NCBI GenBank assembly: GCA_026122225.1 | Contig: JANEZZ010002246.1 | Span: 496,001-560,000, forward strand | DNA: 64,000 nt | Reading direction: 5' to 3' | Source of the DNA: Heloderma charlesbogerti | Lineage: Eukaryota; Chordata; Lepidosauria; Squamata; Helodermatidae | Shown here: one piece after another, positions 41,803 through 52,200 of the stretch | How positions within the stretch are numbered: the stretch's first letter is position 1 | How the letters are laid out: every line of letters starts with the position of its first letter | The notes under the pieces: model-generated | Database searches by the model: none | Seen by the model: only the letters and a program-made list of their open reading frames with translations | What the model was told of the DNA's origin: nothing | Made by a program: the position numbers and the translations under genes

Positions 41803-44504
41803 GTAGGCCATGGGGGAATATAAGACATGGGAAGAAAAAATATTTGGGAGTCACAGAGGCAGGGATATTAGCCCATCTGTAGATAACAGAGAAAAGTAAT
41901 CCTAGCTAGTGCAGAGCTAAAATGTTGCAATATTTGAAAATGTCTCCTTTTGGTTTAAATCAGGGATGGGGAACCTGTGACCCTCCAGATGTTGCTGGAC
42001 TCCAACTCCCAGCAGCCCCAGCCAGCATGGCCTGGGATGATGGGAGTTGTACGCCAACAATATCTGGAAGGCCACCCATACTTTAAATGGATGCTGGCCT
42101 TGCTTTGTAATACTTTTCGGGTTAGAGCAAGAGCTATTTGTGTCTATTATAGCTAAAATTGAACATAGACCTGTAGCACCTTCACAATTAAGAAGTTTAC
42201 TCAAAGCAAGAATGGGAGAAATTTGCTTTCAGGTATGCCTTTCAGATATGCCTTTGAGACCTGAAGATCTCAAGCTAAGAGACAAATGAAAAGACCCAGT
42301 ATTTTACTATACTCCCATGAAACCTGAAAACATCTTCACAGCCCAGTCCTAAGTATGCTTATTCTAAAATAAGTCCCACTAGTTTCCATGGAGCTTATTC
42401 TCAGGTCAGTGTATATAGGATAACCAGGGAACTGGTTAAGGCTGGCTGAGAGATTTGAGCCAGAGGAGAGAAGAAGCATGCAATCTCAGGGCTTCAAATC
42501 TTACTCTGCGATCTGCTGTTTTTAAAACTGCTGCAAGATTTAAGCTGTTGTTGGTTCTGTTAGTTTTTAGGTTATATTTTGTTTTGGTTTTAGGTATTTA
42601 TCTGATTTTGTACTGTGCTGGTTTTATGTAAGGTGCCATGTGCACTGTAAAAAAAAGGCAGGGTATAAATTCATAAAAAAAGACACCTGACAGTAGCAGT
42701 CAAAATCACTTGAGCTGTAAATATTATGAAACATCTGATTGTGTAAAAGCCAGTTCTGGATAAAAGTTCATTTCCCGCTTTTATATTTCCCTCCAGTGCA
42801 TCTCCTGTGGGCCTAGAAACAGAGGCCATTGTTTTGGGCCCAACATCTGTTGTGGAGAAGAGCTGGGCTGCTACTTTGGCACAGCGGAAACGCTCAGATG
42901 CCAAGAAGAAAACTTCCTCCCGACCCCCTGTGAATCTGGAAGGAAACCCTGTGGCAATAACGGGGGAACCTGTGCTTCATCTGGCATCTGTTGCAACAAT
43001 GGTGAGCACATCCATTACGGCCTGCCATAATTCAAACCCCCTCCCTAAAAAAGAAAAGCACATCTTTTATCAGCTGCCCATGGCATACATTGTTAAAGAA
43101 TGCATCCCTGCACATTTTGTATTTGTGTTTTCCATAATATATTTTCCTTATACTCTTTAGAATGGGTGTGATTTGGTTCTGCCTGTTGGAGAGGGCTATA
43201 ATTATAGAAAACAGGTGCTGTTACTATTGCTAATAAGCCTGTTGTTAATGCCAAAGGGCAGTATCCAATACTACCACTGCACTCCCACCAATTCCATTGT
43301 GCTTGCGAGACCCACAGGAACTAGCGCTTCCAACATTAATTCCAAAAACAAGCAGAAACCCCCATTTCTCAAATGGGTCAGGTCAACAGAGCTCCCTTCC
43401 TCCAGTTCCGCTGACCTGCCCCATCCCAAAAATGTGTGTTTTGCTCCTTTCTGATTGTTGTATGATCCGCTGGCTTCCTGTTGCACTAACAGTGGTTCTG
43501 TTAATGTGTGGGCCGCATTGGATACTGGCCATAGAAACTTTAGTATTGAGTGCGTGGAAAGCCGAGTTTCAAACTGGACTACAAAGCTCAGGATTTCTTC
43601 ATGCAGGACAATTTCCTATGTGGATATCACTTCTGCCATTGTGTAGAAGTTCCAGTCAATACGTGGAAGATGAACATGTCCTAGTAGGCATGATCCCAAT
43701 CCCATTCTGCATGTACATTTCTATGCACTTTCTTTCATTGCAGCATTGTGCAGATATTTAGACATGAGTATATTTGTTACGTGGTGTGCAGTTTTCCTGC
43801 AATGAAGTGATATTTTTGTATAAAATGTGGCTTGGTTGTGGACCAACCCTAAGCAAATCAAAATTTCTCTGCTAGATTCCCCCCTCCCTTCACCACTTAT
43901 CTTATGCTGGGGAACATAACGTCCTCAGGGTGCAAGCCTATGCATGTTTAGACAGAAAAAAGGCCTACAACTCCCAGCATGCCCCCCTTTTTCTGTCTAA
44001 ACATGCATAGGGTTACATCTTAAATGGCCAAGATTTGACAGGCATACTGTTTTCTCATTTCCAGTTTTTATGTGTGTCACTTCTTAATTTCCTCCCCTTT
44101 ACAACTGTGACTATGCCTTTGGCGGCTCACAGAGACTGGAAGGCTTGTGATCATATCCCCTGGAATGCTGTGGATGTCATCTAGCTGACTATCTGTTAAA
44201 CCGCCTTTGTGTGCCTTCTCCAAAAGTGTAGGCACAACTTCTCTCCTCCCAAGACATTAATATAATTGAGGCAGGTGCTCCTGCAATTTTGCCCCCACAG
44301 GCAGTTGCCTAGGATGCATCTAGGTTTGGGCTGGCCCAGTATCTAACTTCTTCACTAGTTCTACACTTACCAAAGGTATAGTCACCTCCAGTAGCAAACA
44401 TTCCCACATAGGATAAGTTGAGCATGCCCATGTTTGTTTCTCTGACATGTTTTCTTGCTTTTTCAGAGGGCTGTATGATAGACTCTCTGTGTGATCAAGA
44501 ATGA
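41683..44504 (+). CDS. OXT: Mesotocin-neurophysin prohormone (oxytocin orthologue), three exons
   Basis: This gene encodes the prohormone for mesotocin, the oxytocin counterpart of reptiles, birds and amphibians. The peptide is released from hypothalamic neurons and acts on oxytocin-type receptors. Exons 41683-41802, 42797-43001 and 44467-44504 total 363 bases, 120 residues (human OXT prohormone has 125). Layout: 19-residue signal peptide, CYIQNCPIG (Ile8, unlike Leu8 of oxytocin), GKR, then neurophysin with all 14 cysteines. There is no copeptin, as expected for this branch. Exon 1 has exactly the same length as vasotocin exon 1 and both intron phases match (0 and 1), supporting tandem duplication. 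The neurophysin has one extra residue near CGNNGGTC relative to vasotocin. The C-terminus after the last cysteine is only three residues (DQE). Both genes are on the same strand 24 kb apart. Confidence 0.97.
41961..42080. mobile_element. Palindromic hAT-like MITE in mesotocin intron 1
   Basis: 'gggatggggaacctgtgacc' and the inverted right half 'gatgggagttgtacgccaac' form the hairpin. Flanks gtttaaat (41953) and ctttaaat (42081) share seven of eight bases. Confidence 0.8.
42332..42420. repeat. Hairpin MITE, copy 4, mesotocin intron 1
   Basis: 'cagcccagtcctaagtatgc' to 'aggtcagtgtatataggata' with internal 'ataagtcccactagtttcca' belongs to the small family at 14150. Confidence 0.6.
42421..42780. 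other. Mesotocin intron 1, 3' part
   Basis: 42540-42690 resembles a LINE-type 3' UTR ('ggtgccatgtgcactgtaaa', aaaaaaggcagggtataaatt). No other element is recognised before the acceptor (ttatatttccctccag). Confidence 0.45.
42797..43001 (+). CDS. OXT: Mesotocin exon 2: neurophysin core
   Basis: It begins [19 protein letters not shown] and contains [20 protein letters not shown], nearly identical to the same block in vasotocin. It ends SSGICCNN plus one base, followed by gtgagc. Phase 1 donor. It is 205 bases, three longer than the vasotocin exon because of the extra residue. Confidence 0.97.
43002..43925. other. Mesotocin intron 2, 5' part: nothing recognised
   Basis: The longest frames here have no domain and lie in an intron. 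No repeat is identified. Confidence 0.5.
43928..44035. repeat. Foldback MITE ('tatgcatgtttagacag' arms)
   Basis: 'gcctatgcatgtttagacag' at 43944-43963 is matched inverted by 'ctgtctaaacatgcataggg' at 43994-44013. The centre carries 'ctacaactcccagcatgccc'. A half copy lies at 41051-41110. Confidence 0.8.
44467..44504 (+). CDS. OXT: Mesotocin exon 3: neurophysin C-terminus
   Basis: The split codon G|AG gives Glu, then [11 protein letters not shown] and TGA. The two last cysteines of neurophysin are present. At 38 coding bases the exon is very short; human OXT exon 3 encodes a few residues more after the last cysteine. Confidence 0.95.
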
Positions 44505-44639
44505 GAAGATACAAGGAAGGAGAGTGATGCAAAAACACTTTTAGATTATGAACTTGTAGGCAACAATACCGCGCAATGGGATGCATCTTTGCATGTCAAA
44601 TATGTATGCTGGAAGCCAACGGCTAACATGCTCGTGCAA

Positions 44640-44645
44640 AATAAA
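44640..44645 (+). terminator. Poly(A) signal of mesotocin
   Basis: AATAAA lies 136 bases after the stop and is followed by a GT-rich stretch (aatgtgttctcttgg, about 44671-44685). Confidence 0.85.
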
Positions 44646-44699
44646 ACTTGTACAACAACAATGAAACTATAATGTGTTCTCTTGGCTTTTCAGTAAAGT

Positions 44700-45072
44700 T
44701 ATTCACAGGTCTATTGCTTATGTAACTGTTCATCCAGTTAACAAAATAGCAGAAGCATGGGAGGGAGACACATTTTATTTATTATTTGCGCTTTGGATCA
44801 AGAAGCCCCCAAGACTGCTATTAAAAAAAAAACATCAACACTTAATGCATTTAAAGTACATTAAAATTTCCCACAAAATGTTAAAAACAGCAGCAAAATG
44901 AGAGATACTACCCTAATTTCTGTCAGTTCCCAAATGCCTGGTGGAATTAAAAGCCTTAAAATGTTTTCCAAAGGTTAACATAGATGTAGCCTAACATGTT
45001 TCATGGGGGAGTGTATTCCACAAGACGGGGCCAGCATAGATATGAATTTTTGTCTCTTTGGGGGAGGTTTCT
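44700..45072. other. Gene-free stretch, nothing recognised
   Basis: An A-run (44821-44832) is the only notable feature. Confidence 0.5.
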
Positions 45073-45244
45073 CCAGTGGAGGCTGGTGGCTCTGATGCCA
45101 GTGGGGCAGTGGATCTGCTCTGGGTTTCAGTCAGAACTCTAAAGTTGCTACCCGGTGCACCTTGGATACTTCCTTTAGAGTTCTGAGTGAAACCCGGAGC
45201 GGATTCACCGCCCCACTGAGATCTGAGCCACCAGCTTCCACTGG
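45073..45244. mobile_element. Palindromic MITE with ~70-bp arms
   Basis: The left arm ccagtggaggctggtggctc through cagaactctaaa is mirrored by tttagagttctgagtgaaac through 'ccaccagcttccactgg'. The unpaired centre is about 35 bases. A half copy lies at 17461. No clear target duplication. Confidence 0.85.
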
Positions 45245-45420
45245 CTTCCTCTTGGCTCTAATGACGCTTCCTCCTGAGGGGGTTGAATTCTGATAGACTC
45301 TTGAGTGGGGGCATGTAGAATACAGAATCTGGAGTGAATCTCAGGATCCCTGTGGATCAGTTAGGGGTTCTATGAAGAAATTGCATATGTAGGGAAATTG
45401 TGCCTCCCTAAGTAGAATCG

Positions 45421-45600
45421 TGTTAAGCTGCCTTATACCAAATCAGATCATTGGCTCAGTAGTCAACACTGACTGGCAGTGGCTCTCCAGGGCTTCAGCC
45501 ATGAGTCTTTCCAGCCCTACCTGGAGATACCTGGGGACTGAATGTGGGATCTTCTGCATGTAAAGCAGGTGTTCTACCACTCAGACCCTCCCCTTTTTGA
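45421..45600 (-). mobile_element. tRNA-Ala-like SINE, minus strand, second copy
   Basis: On the minus strand 'ctgagtggtagaacacctgc' then tttacatgcagaagatccc and a 'ccagtcagtgttgactactg' body match the copy at 2318 and extend it. Confidence 0.7.
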
Positions 45601-45906
45601 TTCTGGGTTGTGTCCTGTTTTTTTTCAGGATTCTGACTATCATAGTACCTGAAAATAAAGGGGCATGGTGGTTGCCAGAAGTGAACTATTTCTTGGAGGG
45701 AGGGGTGTCTGCTCCCCCTACTCCAAGAATAGACCATGAACAGAGGCTATCAAAATCAGTCGATAAAAGTTTGCTAAAACTTTAAGGAGCTTTTTCTGCC
45801 ATCTAATTCGAACCCTGTTTTTAAAAACTAGAATTATTCCTGTCATAACCAGTACTATTATATCAGAATTTATATTAATACCATTCGTTTTTGTATGTGA
45901 CAAAAT
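45601..45906. other. Gene-free stretch, nothing recognised
   Basis: No coding domain or repeat is identified. Confidence 0.5.
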
Positions 45907-46003
45907 ATACAATGCAATCCTATGCACGTCTACTCCAAAATAAGACCTATTGTGTTCAGCAGGACCTGCTCAGAGGAAAGTCTGTGTAGGATTGCAGCCT
46001 TAA
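45907..46003. repeat. Hairpin MITE, copy 5, best preserved
   Basis: 'tgcaatcctatgcacgtcta' at the left is complementary to 'gtgtaggattgcagcc' at the right. The centre has 'ataagacctattgtgttcag'. Confidence 0.75.
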
Positions 46004-46690
46004 TACCTCTATTGCATGCCATAATAAATGTGTTAGTCTTTAAAGTGCCACAAGATTCTTTGTTGTCTTTATATCAGTACTAATTATCTCAATGGCATCA
46101 TATAGTAAAACAGAAACTTATAATTTAATAAAGCAGAGAACATTTCAATTAAAACACACTTTTTAACTACATGCACTAGACCATAAGATATAGTCAGCTA
46201 CTGGGCAGTATAGACATGTGATAAATAAATAAAAGAACCTGGGCTATAAATAAAGCAGGGACTGTGGAGTGAGGAGGGCTTTAAAGTTTTGCCCCTGCTA
46301 CAATCCAAATTGATTGCCCAATGCCTATTTGCAATGGAAGGAAAGGTCCCCTTGGCCCAATGATGTAAATAACATCACATTATTATTTTTAAAATATAAT
46401 TATTTGGCCATTGGATTCACACTTCAGTGCACCCTCTGGTTAGAGAATGAGGCTTTGCGGTGACTGCCAAGTGTAGTAATAAAAGCCTCAGTAATTTCTA
46501 GGAGTCAGTTTGCGGGCTCCCCAAGAGTAAGAGGGCCTGGTTTACTTGCCTCCTCCTCCTGGCAGCTACTGCTTTGTCACTACAGTAAGAGCAACCAGAT
46601 CAATTGTGAGAAGGGAGATTTCATTCTGTAGAGATCCAGTTCACGTCATGGTGCAAATTGTGGTGATGAGCAGACTGCATGACGCATTTC
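46004..46690. other. Gene-free stretch with a LINE tail
   Basis: 46190-46235 ('gctactgggcagtatagaca' then aaataaataaa) is a LINE 3' tail on the + strand. Nothing else is recognised. Confidence 0.5.
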
Positions 46691-46694
46691 CATT

Positions 46695-46995
46695 TTCAAC
46701 TAACAACCCAGGAATTACTCACTGGTGGGTGGTTTTGTGATGTCCAAACCCAGAACTCTAGGGGTTAAACAACCCAGAGTTAACCCATTGCCTGTGGTTT
46801 GTTGTTGGGTTAACTCTGGCTTGTTTAGCCTAGGAACAACCCAGAGTTTCTGGGTTCAGATGTCACAGATCAACCCAGTAATGAGCCATTCCTGGGTCAA
46901 TTGAAAACAGAAATGGCTTGTGCACCCCACTCATCCCCAGCAATTCCTGGGTTAAAGAACCCAGGAATTGCCAATGTGATGTTCAAACCAGGTCA
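46695..46995. repeat. Foldback DNA element with several inverted blocks
   Basis: 'aacccagagttaacccattg' (46770) is followed by the inverted 'ggttaactctgg' (46808). The outer blocks 'ggaattactcactggtgggt' and ggaattgccaatgtgatgttc with 'gatgtccaaacccag' / 'gggttcagatgtcac' give further inverted pairs. It resembles the element at 55250-55697. Confidence 0.6.
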
Positions 46996-47164
46996 TTAAG
47001 TTCAGAAGAAACGGGGAGCATGACAGGCCTTTAACTAACACATACTCTAAATACACAATGTTTAGCAGCTGGCAACTGGAGAAGAGCTTCCAGCAGTGTA
47101 CGATTTGGACATTACTTTAAACATGCATCTAGCAGCTATATATTTTTTAAAATATTTTTTACTG

Positions 47165-48180
47165 CAGAGTAGGCCCAGGATCATAACAACTTGTGGCAAG
47201 TTCTTGGCGGTATGAGGATACCAAGTCATCTTGTCTGCCTCCTGAGGAATCTCTATAACGACCAAGTAGCAACGGTAAGAACAGACCACGGAACAACGGA
47301 GTGGTTTAAGATTGGGAAAGGAGTACGGCAGGGTTGTATCCTCTCACCCTACCTATGCAACCTGTACGCAGAACACATCATACGATGTGCTGGGCTTGAT
47401 GAAGCCAAGGCTGGAGTTAAAATCGCTGGAAGAAACATTAACAATCTCAGATATGCAGATGATACCACTTTGATGGCTGAAAGCGAGGAGGAGCTGAGGA
47501 ACCTCATGACTAAGGTGAAAGAAGAAAGTGCAAAAGCTGGGTTGCAGTTAAACCTCAAAAAAGCCAAGATTACGGCAACCAGCTTGATAACTGGCAAATA
47601 GAGGGAGAAAACGTGGAGGCAGTGACAGGCTGTGTCTTTCTAGGCGCAAAGATTACCGCAGACGCTGACTGCAGCCAGGAAATCAGACGACGTTTACTTC
47701 TCGGGAGGACAGCAATGACGAATCTTGATAAAATAGTGAAGAGCAGAGACATCACACTGACAACAAAGGTCCGCACAGTTAAAACAATGGTGTTCCCCGT
47801 AGCTATGGCTGCGAGAGCTGGGCCATAAGGAAGGCTGAGTGAAGGAAGACAGATGCTTTTGAACTGTGGTGCTGGAGGAAGATTCTGAGAGTGCCTTGGA
47901 CTGCCAGAAGATCACACCGGTCCATCCTCCAGGAAATAAAGCCAGACTGCTCACTGGAGGGAAGGATATGAAAGGCAAAACTGCAGTACTTTGGCCGCAT
48001 CCTGATACCCTGGAGAAGATGCTGATGCTAGGGACAGGGGAGGCAAGAGGAAGAGGGGCCGACCGAGGGCAAGGTGGACGGGTGATACTCTGCAGGTGAC
48101 GGGCCGGCAGGGAGCTCTGGCGCGGGCTGGTCCGTGAGGTCACGAAGGGTCGGAAGCGACTGAGCGGATAAGCAACAAGG
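47165..48180 (+). mobile_element. RTE-BovB LINE, 3' third, older copy
   Basis: The translation aligns with the C-terminal third of the BovB at 30998: HGTTEWFKIGKGVRQGCILS, YADDTTLMAESEEELRNL, then NLDKIVKSRDITLTTKVR. It keeps Arg before YADD. Stops and a frameshift near 47600 and 47826, and GC-rich changes toward the end ('gaagggtcggaagcgactga'), make it clearly older or a different subfamily. It lies immediately upstream of the MRPS26 CpG island. Confidence 0.88.
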
Positions 48181-48511
48181 CCAGGAAGCCCAACGGAGAC
48201 CCTAAGAGGTCCCCTCCGCCCGCCCCCGCTGCCCAACCCGGATCAGGGCCCTGCACCTACTCCAGAGTAAACATGTGAGAAGACGCAGCTGCTAGACACG
48301 CACGTCAAGCGATGCCTGTTTTGGCCCGGGGGACAAGAAGCGCCTCAGAAGCGACGGCGCCGCGGCAAAGGGGGGCGAGGCGCACTCGGGCGCCTCATCT
48401 CCCCCCCTCGGCGGGCGGGCAGGAGAGGAGCCGCCTCCCCCCGCCCCGCCCCCCGCCCTTTCAGCCCGGCGGCCCTCACCGGGACGGGCTGGCGGGGGAG
48501 GCCTCTAGAAG

Positions 48512-48969
48512 GCCACACTTCCCACGCGCCCACCCTTTCTCCGCCTCTTAGCGGCCGCTGCGCGGGTCGGGGGAACTACACTTCCCGTCGCGCCCCAGTC
48601 TCACGCGCGGTAGGGTGCCGACGTTCAAGCCGCCCCCTCAGGGCGGCAGCCGTCGTCGGGCGCTCCGGGAGCCGAGGTAAGCCTACATTTCCCGTCATGC
48701 CCAACCCCGCTTCCGGTGCCCCGCCCCTTCCGCCCTGCCAGCGCCGGCTGCGGTCGGCACCCTCCCACTTCCGGTGCCTAGGCCGCTTCCGCGAGCGCCC
48801 GCGGTGGCCAGAGGCTGCCAGGAGCGGGGAGGACTTCATCTCCCATCATGCCCAGCCTCGCCCCCGGCACGCGACCCGCCTTTCCCCGTCCGGCCCTCCT
48901 CGCCATCGCGACACTCCCGGAGGGCGGGCGGGGACTACGTCTCCCGTCGTGCCGCAGCCCCACTTCCGG
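48512..48969 (+). promoter_or_regulatory. Array of ZNF143/THAP11-like motifs paired with ETS sites
   Basis: Five related motifs fit the SBS-type pattern ACTACAwyTCCCrkmATGC to varying degree: ccacacttcccacgcgcc (48513-48530), aactacacttcccgtcgcgc (48574), gcctacatttcccgtcatgc (48681), gacttcatctcccatcatgc (48832) and gactacgtctcccgtcgtgc (48933). CTTCCGG ETS-type sites follow at 48710, 48768 and 48963. Spacings are 62, 107, 151 and 101 bases. Such motifs are common in promoters of nuclear genes for mitochondrial ribosomal proteins. Confidence 0.7.
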
Positions 48970-49017
48970 CGCCCCTGCGTCCCTCAGCGCCGCGCTTTCC
49001 CCTCCGCCGCCGCCGGG

Positions 49018-49247
49018 ATGCTGCGGGGGCCCCTCGGGCGGGCCGCGCTCTTCGTGGGCCGCGGCCGCCCGGGGCCGGGGCCGGGGCCGCTGCTGGCCGC
49101 CCCCGCGCGGGGCCGCAAGTCCCGCACGGACCCCCCCGCCAAGTCCAAGGCCGGCAGGGTCAAAGTGCCGCCGCCCGTCGACCCGGCCGAGCTGCTGGTG
49201 GTGTGCGGCCGCTACGAGCAGTACCGGCGCGTCGTGCGCGCCCTCCG
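49018..49247 (+). CDS. MRPS26: MRPS26 exon 1: presequence and start of mature protein
   Basis: [20 protein letters not shown] begins an Arg/Ala/Gly-rich, acid-free N-terminus typical of mitochondrial targeting. The exon ends ...VVRAL plus CG of a split Arg codon, followed by gtgagg. CpG content is very high. Confidence 0.96.
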
Positions 49248-52200
49248 GTGAGGCGCCGCGGGGCGGCCGGGCGGGGGAAGGCGGGGGGCGGGGGGCCGGT
49301 GTGCCGTGCTCAGCCCGCGGCCCAGCCCGGGTAGCGGCTGCGGGCAGCTTCAGGGCCCGGCAGCGCTCCCTTCCGTGGGCCCTTCGGCTTTGTGCCGGCC
49401 TCGGGCGGGACAGGCTCAGAGCGGAGGACTGGCCTCCGGGCGCCCTTCAAGTGGAGGACTGCTCTCCGCGAAAGAGGCCACCGGCCACCCGGCCTTGATG
49501 GACTCCTGTGGCTGCAATGATGCCGATCCACCATGCGGGGTGGTTGTAAAGATTACAACGAAGTACTGTACGGAAAGTGCCTTGGATGCGCCGAAAGGCT
49601 ATATAAATGTGGGCTGTCACGGGGGGGGGGGAATCCCAAGAGGAGTAAGGAATCGCAGCATAAGGAGCAGCAGATGTCTTGAGACATAAGCCCTGTGGGC
49701 TGGGATCGTGGCTTTTGACTTGTCTGGGGAGGAAGCCCCTGCGTACTCGCCATGTGGAACGCTTGTGTGTCGCAGAGTATTCTGAATTCCTCCCCCCACT
49801 CTACATCCCTATGTCCTATGTAGCTGCTAACTGAGGATAACGCTTCGTCTGTTGAAGTGAACTAGAATAAATTAGTTAGCCCTTAGGTGCTACAAGACTT
49901 TTTCGTTGTTAGGGGGTCCTGGGTTTGTGTTCTTGGATCATGTCAGAAACGTGGAGGCTGCCCGGTCCTCCCACTTGAACCAAGAGTGCACTCAGCATGC
50001 CCGTGTGCCAGCACACTGCAGGGGAAGATGGATGATGGTGGGCCAGCTACCTTCCAGAGAGTCCCAGGAGCATGGGAGAATTTGTGCCTATTGAGCTTCT
50101 ACCTGTTACTCAGCACTTGAAGGCACAGAGATGCTCAGAGGGAATTTATTGACAACCACTGAGGTGGGTCAGGAACATTACTTAGTTTTGTCACATATGT
50201 AGCCCCCTATGTATCTCACACATCCACTTGTATGTGTGCATCCCCCTTTTACCATCACAACCCTCTAAAGTATGTTCCACTGGGAAAGGGCTGACTGACC
50301 TAGTGAATTTCACCTAGTGAATTTCATGGACAAGCAGAGATTTGAACCCAGCTCTTTTGGTCCCGCACTCTATCCACTTTATCACTTTTGCTCTCCTAGG
50401 TGCGGGGTGGGGGAGAGATTTGGGGGAGGAGGATATGGGGAACCTAGAGCAGGGATGGACAGAAAGTAGAATTCCAGATGTCTTAGACTTCAACATTCTT
50501 GACCATTGGCTATGCTGGCAGAGGCTTCTGGATGTTGGAGTCCGAAACATCTGGAGATCTACCTTCACCCTTTCTAACACCTAGAGTGTTAAAATGCTGC
50601 AGGCACATTGAGAGAAGGAAGTGTCTCCTGCTTGTAGAACAAATTGTGTGTGTCCCATTTTCTGTGTTCTATGTGCAGTCAATGAATATTTTGGCAAAAG
50701 CCTATTGCAGTTGTGCACCTACTGCTATCGCTAGGTAATTTGCTAGTATTCTGGGCAGTGCCTTTGAACTTTGAATTCCTGTAGGTACCTGGGGACCAGG
50801 TCACTGTCTCTCTGCAGAGAAGATATTGCTAGCAAAGAGTGGTGCTGCGCCTTTAACATTCCCTTCTACGCTCTCTCCTAGAGCGGAGTTCAAAGAAGAG
50901 ATGCTGCAGCAATACTATGACGAGAAGTTCGGGGAGGTGTGGAAGCAGAGAAAGGAAGCTACTGCTGCAGAACATCAAAGGTTGATGGCATGGAATGATG
51001 CAGAAAACAAGCGTCTACAAGAACGGAGGTGAAAACGGAGTGTCTATCTCTTGCTCTCTACAGCAGGGGTGGGCAGCTTGAGAGGGCCTGGGAGCCAGTT
51101 TCTGACCCATGGAACCCACCAGGGGCTGCACACACAGCCCGCCACTGAAGTTGCACCCCTGTCCCACATGCCTTGTCTCAGAGTGAAAATATCGCCTTTT
51201 TGCCACTGCAATTTGGCAGTGGTGAATTGGGAGGGGAGTGGCAGGGGCTGCAAAGAAGGCTAGGGGTGGGGGTCACCAGCGGCTGTGAGTTGCCTGCCCC
51301 TGGTCGAGAGACTGTGCAACTGTAAATATGCCAGTGATTTTTCCCATTCTTTCTGTTGGTTCCCCCCACCTCCCCAAAAGAACAAGTTGCATCATGCTAT
51401 TTTTGTCATATTGAGAATAATGAGTGCTCTGTTCCTTTTGTGTTCCTACCCTAGGGAGGAGCGCCTCCGAAAAGAAGAAATAGCAAACAACAAACACCAG
51501 TTGCAAGTAGCCCAGTACCGGGCTACCCTTATGGAGGAATTCCTCAAGGAGAAGGAGAGAGAGGTGCTCCAGTTGCAGGTAAGGAAGCCTGTGTGCCTCA
51601 AAAAATCATCTGGACCTTGTCACCTCCTTCAGGGATAATATTTTGTTGTTCACACTGGTTAGATGTCGAATTGGGTGACTTAATGCTTTTAAGGAGAACA
51701 GCAAATAAAAGTATCATAGAATAGTAGGGTTGGAAGGGGCCTACAAGGCCATCGAGTCCAACCCCCTGATCAATGCAGGAATCCAAGTCAGAGCATCTCT
51801 GTGATGGCTGTCCAGCCTCTTCTTGAAAAGATGAGAGAGGATTCAGAGGAGAGCAGCTGGTGCTTAGATTACTTGACCCCTTTAGCTACGTTAACCTGTT
51901 TAGTTAACAGGTGACCTGTTTTCAAAGGTCACCAGGTGGTGGTGGTTAAAACTGGTAGGAATGGGGGAGAACAGCTCATAGATTTCATTAAGGTTGCCCA
52001 ATCTGTTCCCCAATAATTTGAGTGCTGGTGCAGCAAAGATTAAGGGTTTGAAATGCACAGAACTGAGCATGTTGGAGTGTCATTTTTAACACATGCCTTT
52101 GTATGATTCTTCGTTTCCTCATTTGTTGTTGCAGGAGGAAGCCAAGAGCTTCATCACACCTGAAAACTTGGATCAGCGGATCGAGGAGTGTCTAAACAAT

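Larger units (their letters stand above)
48200..49360. promoter_or_regulatory. CpG island of MRPS26
   Basis: A sharp rise in G+C and CpG covers the promoter, exon 1 and the start of intron 1. No TATA box is present, typical of a housekeeping promoter. The BovB to the left ends at the island edge. Confidence 0.9.
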
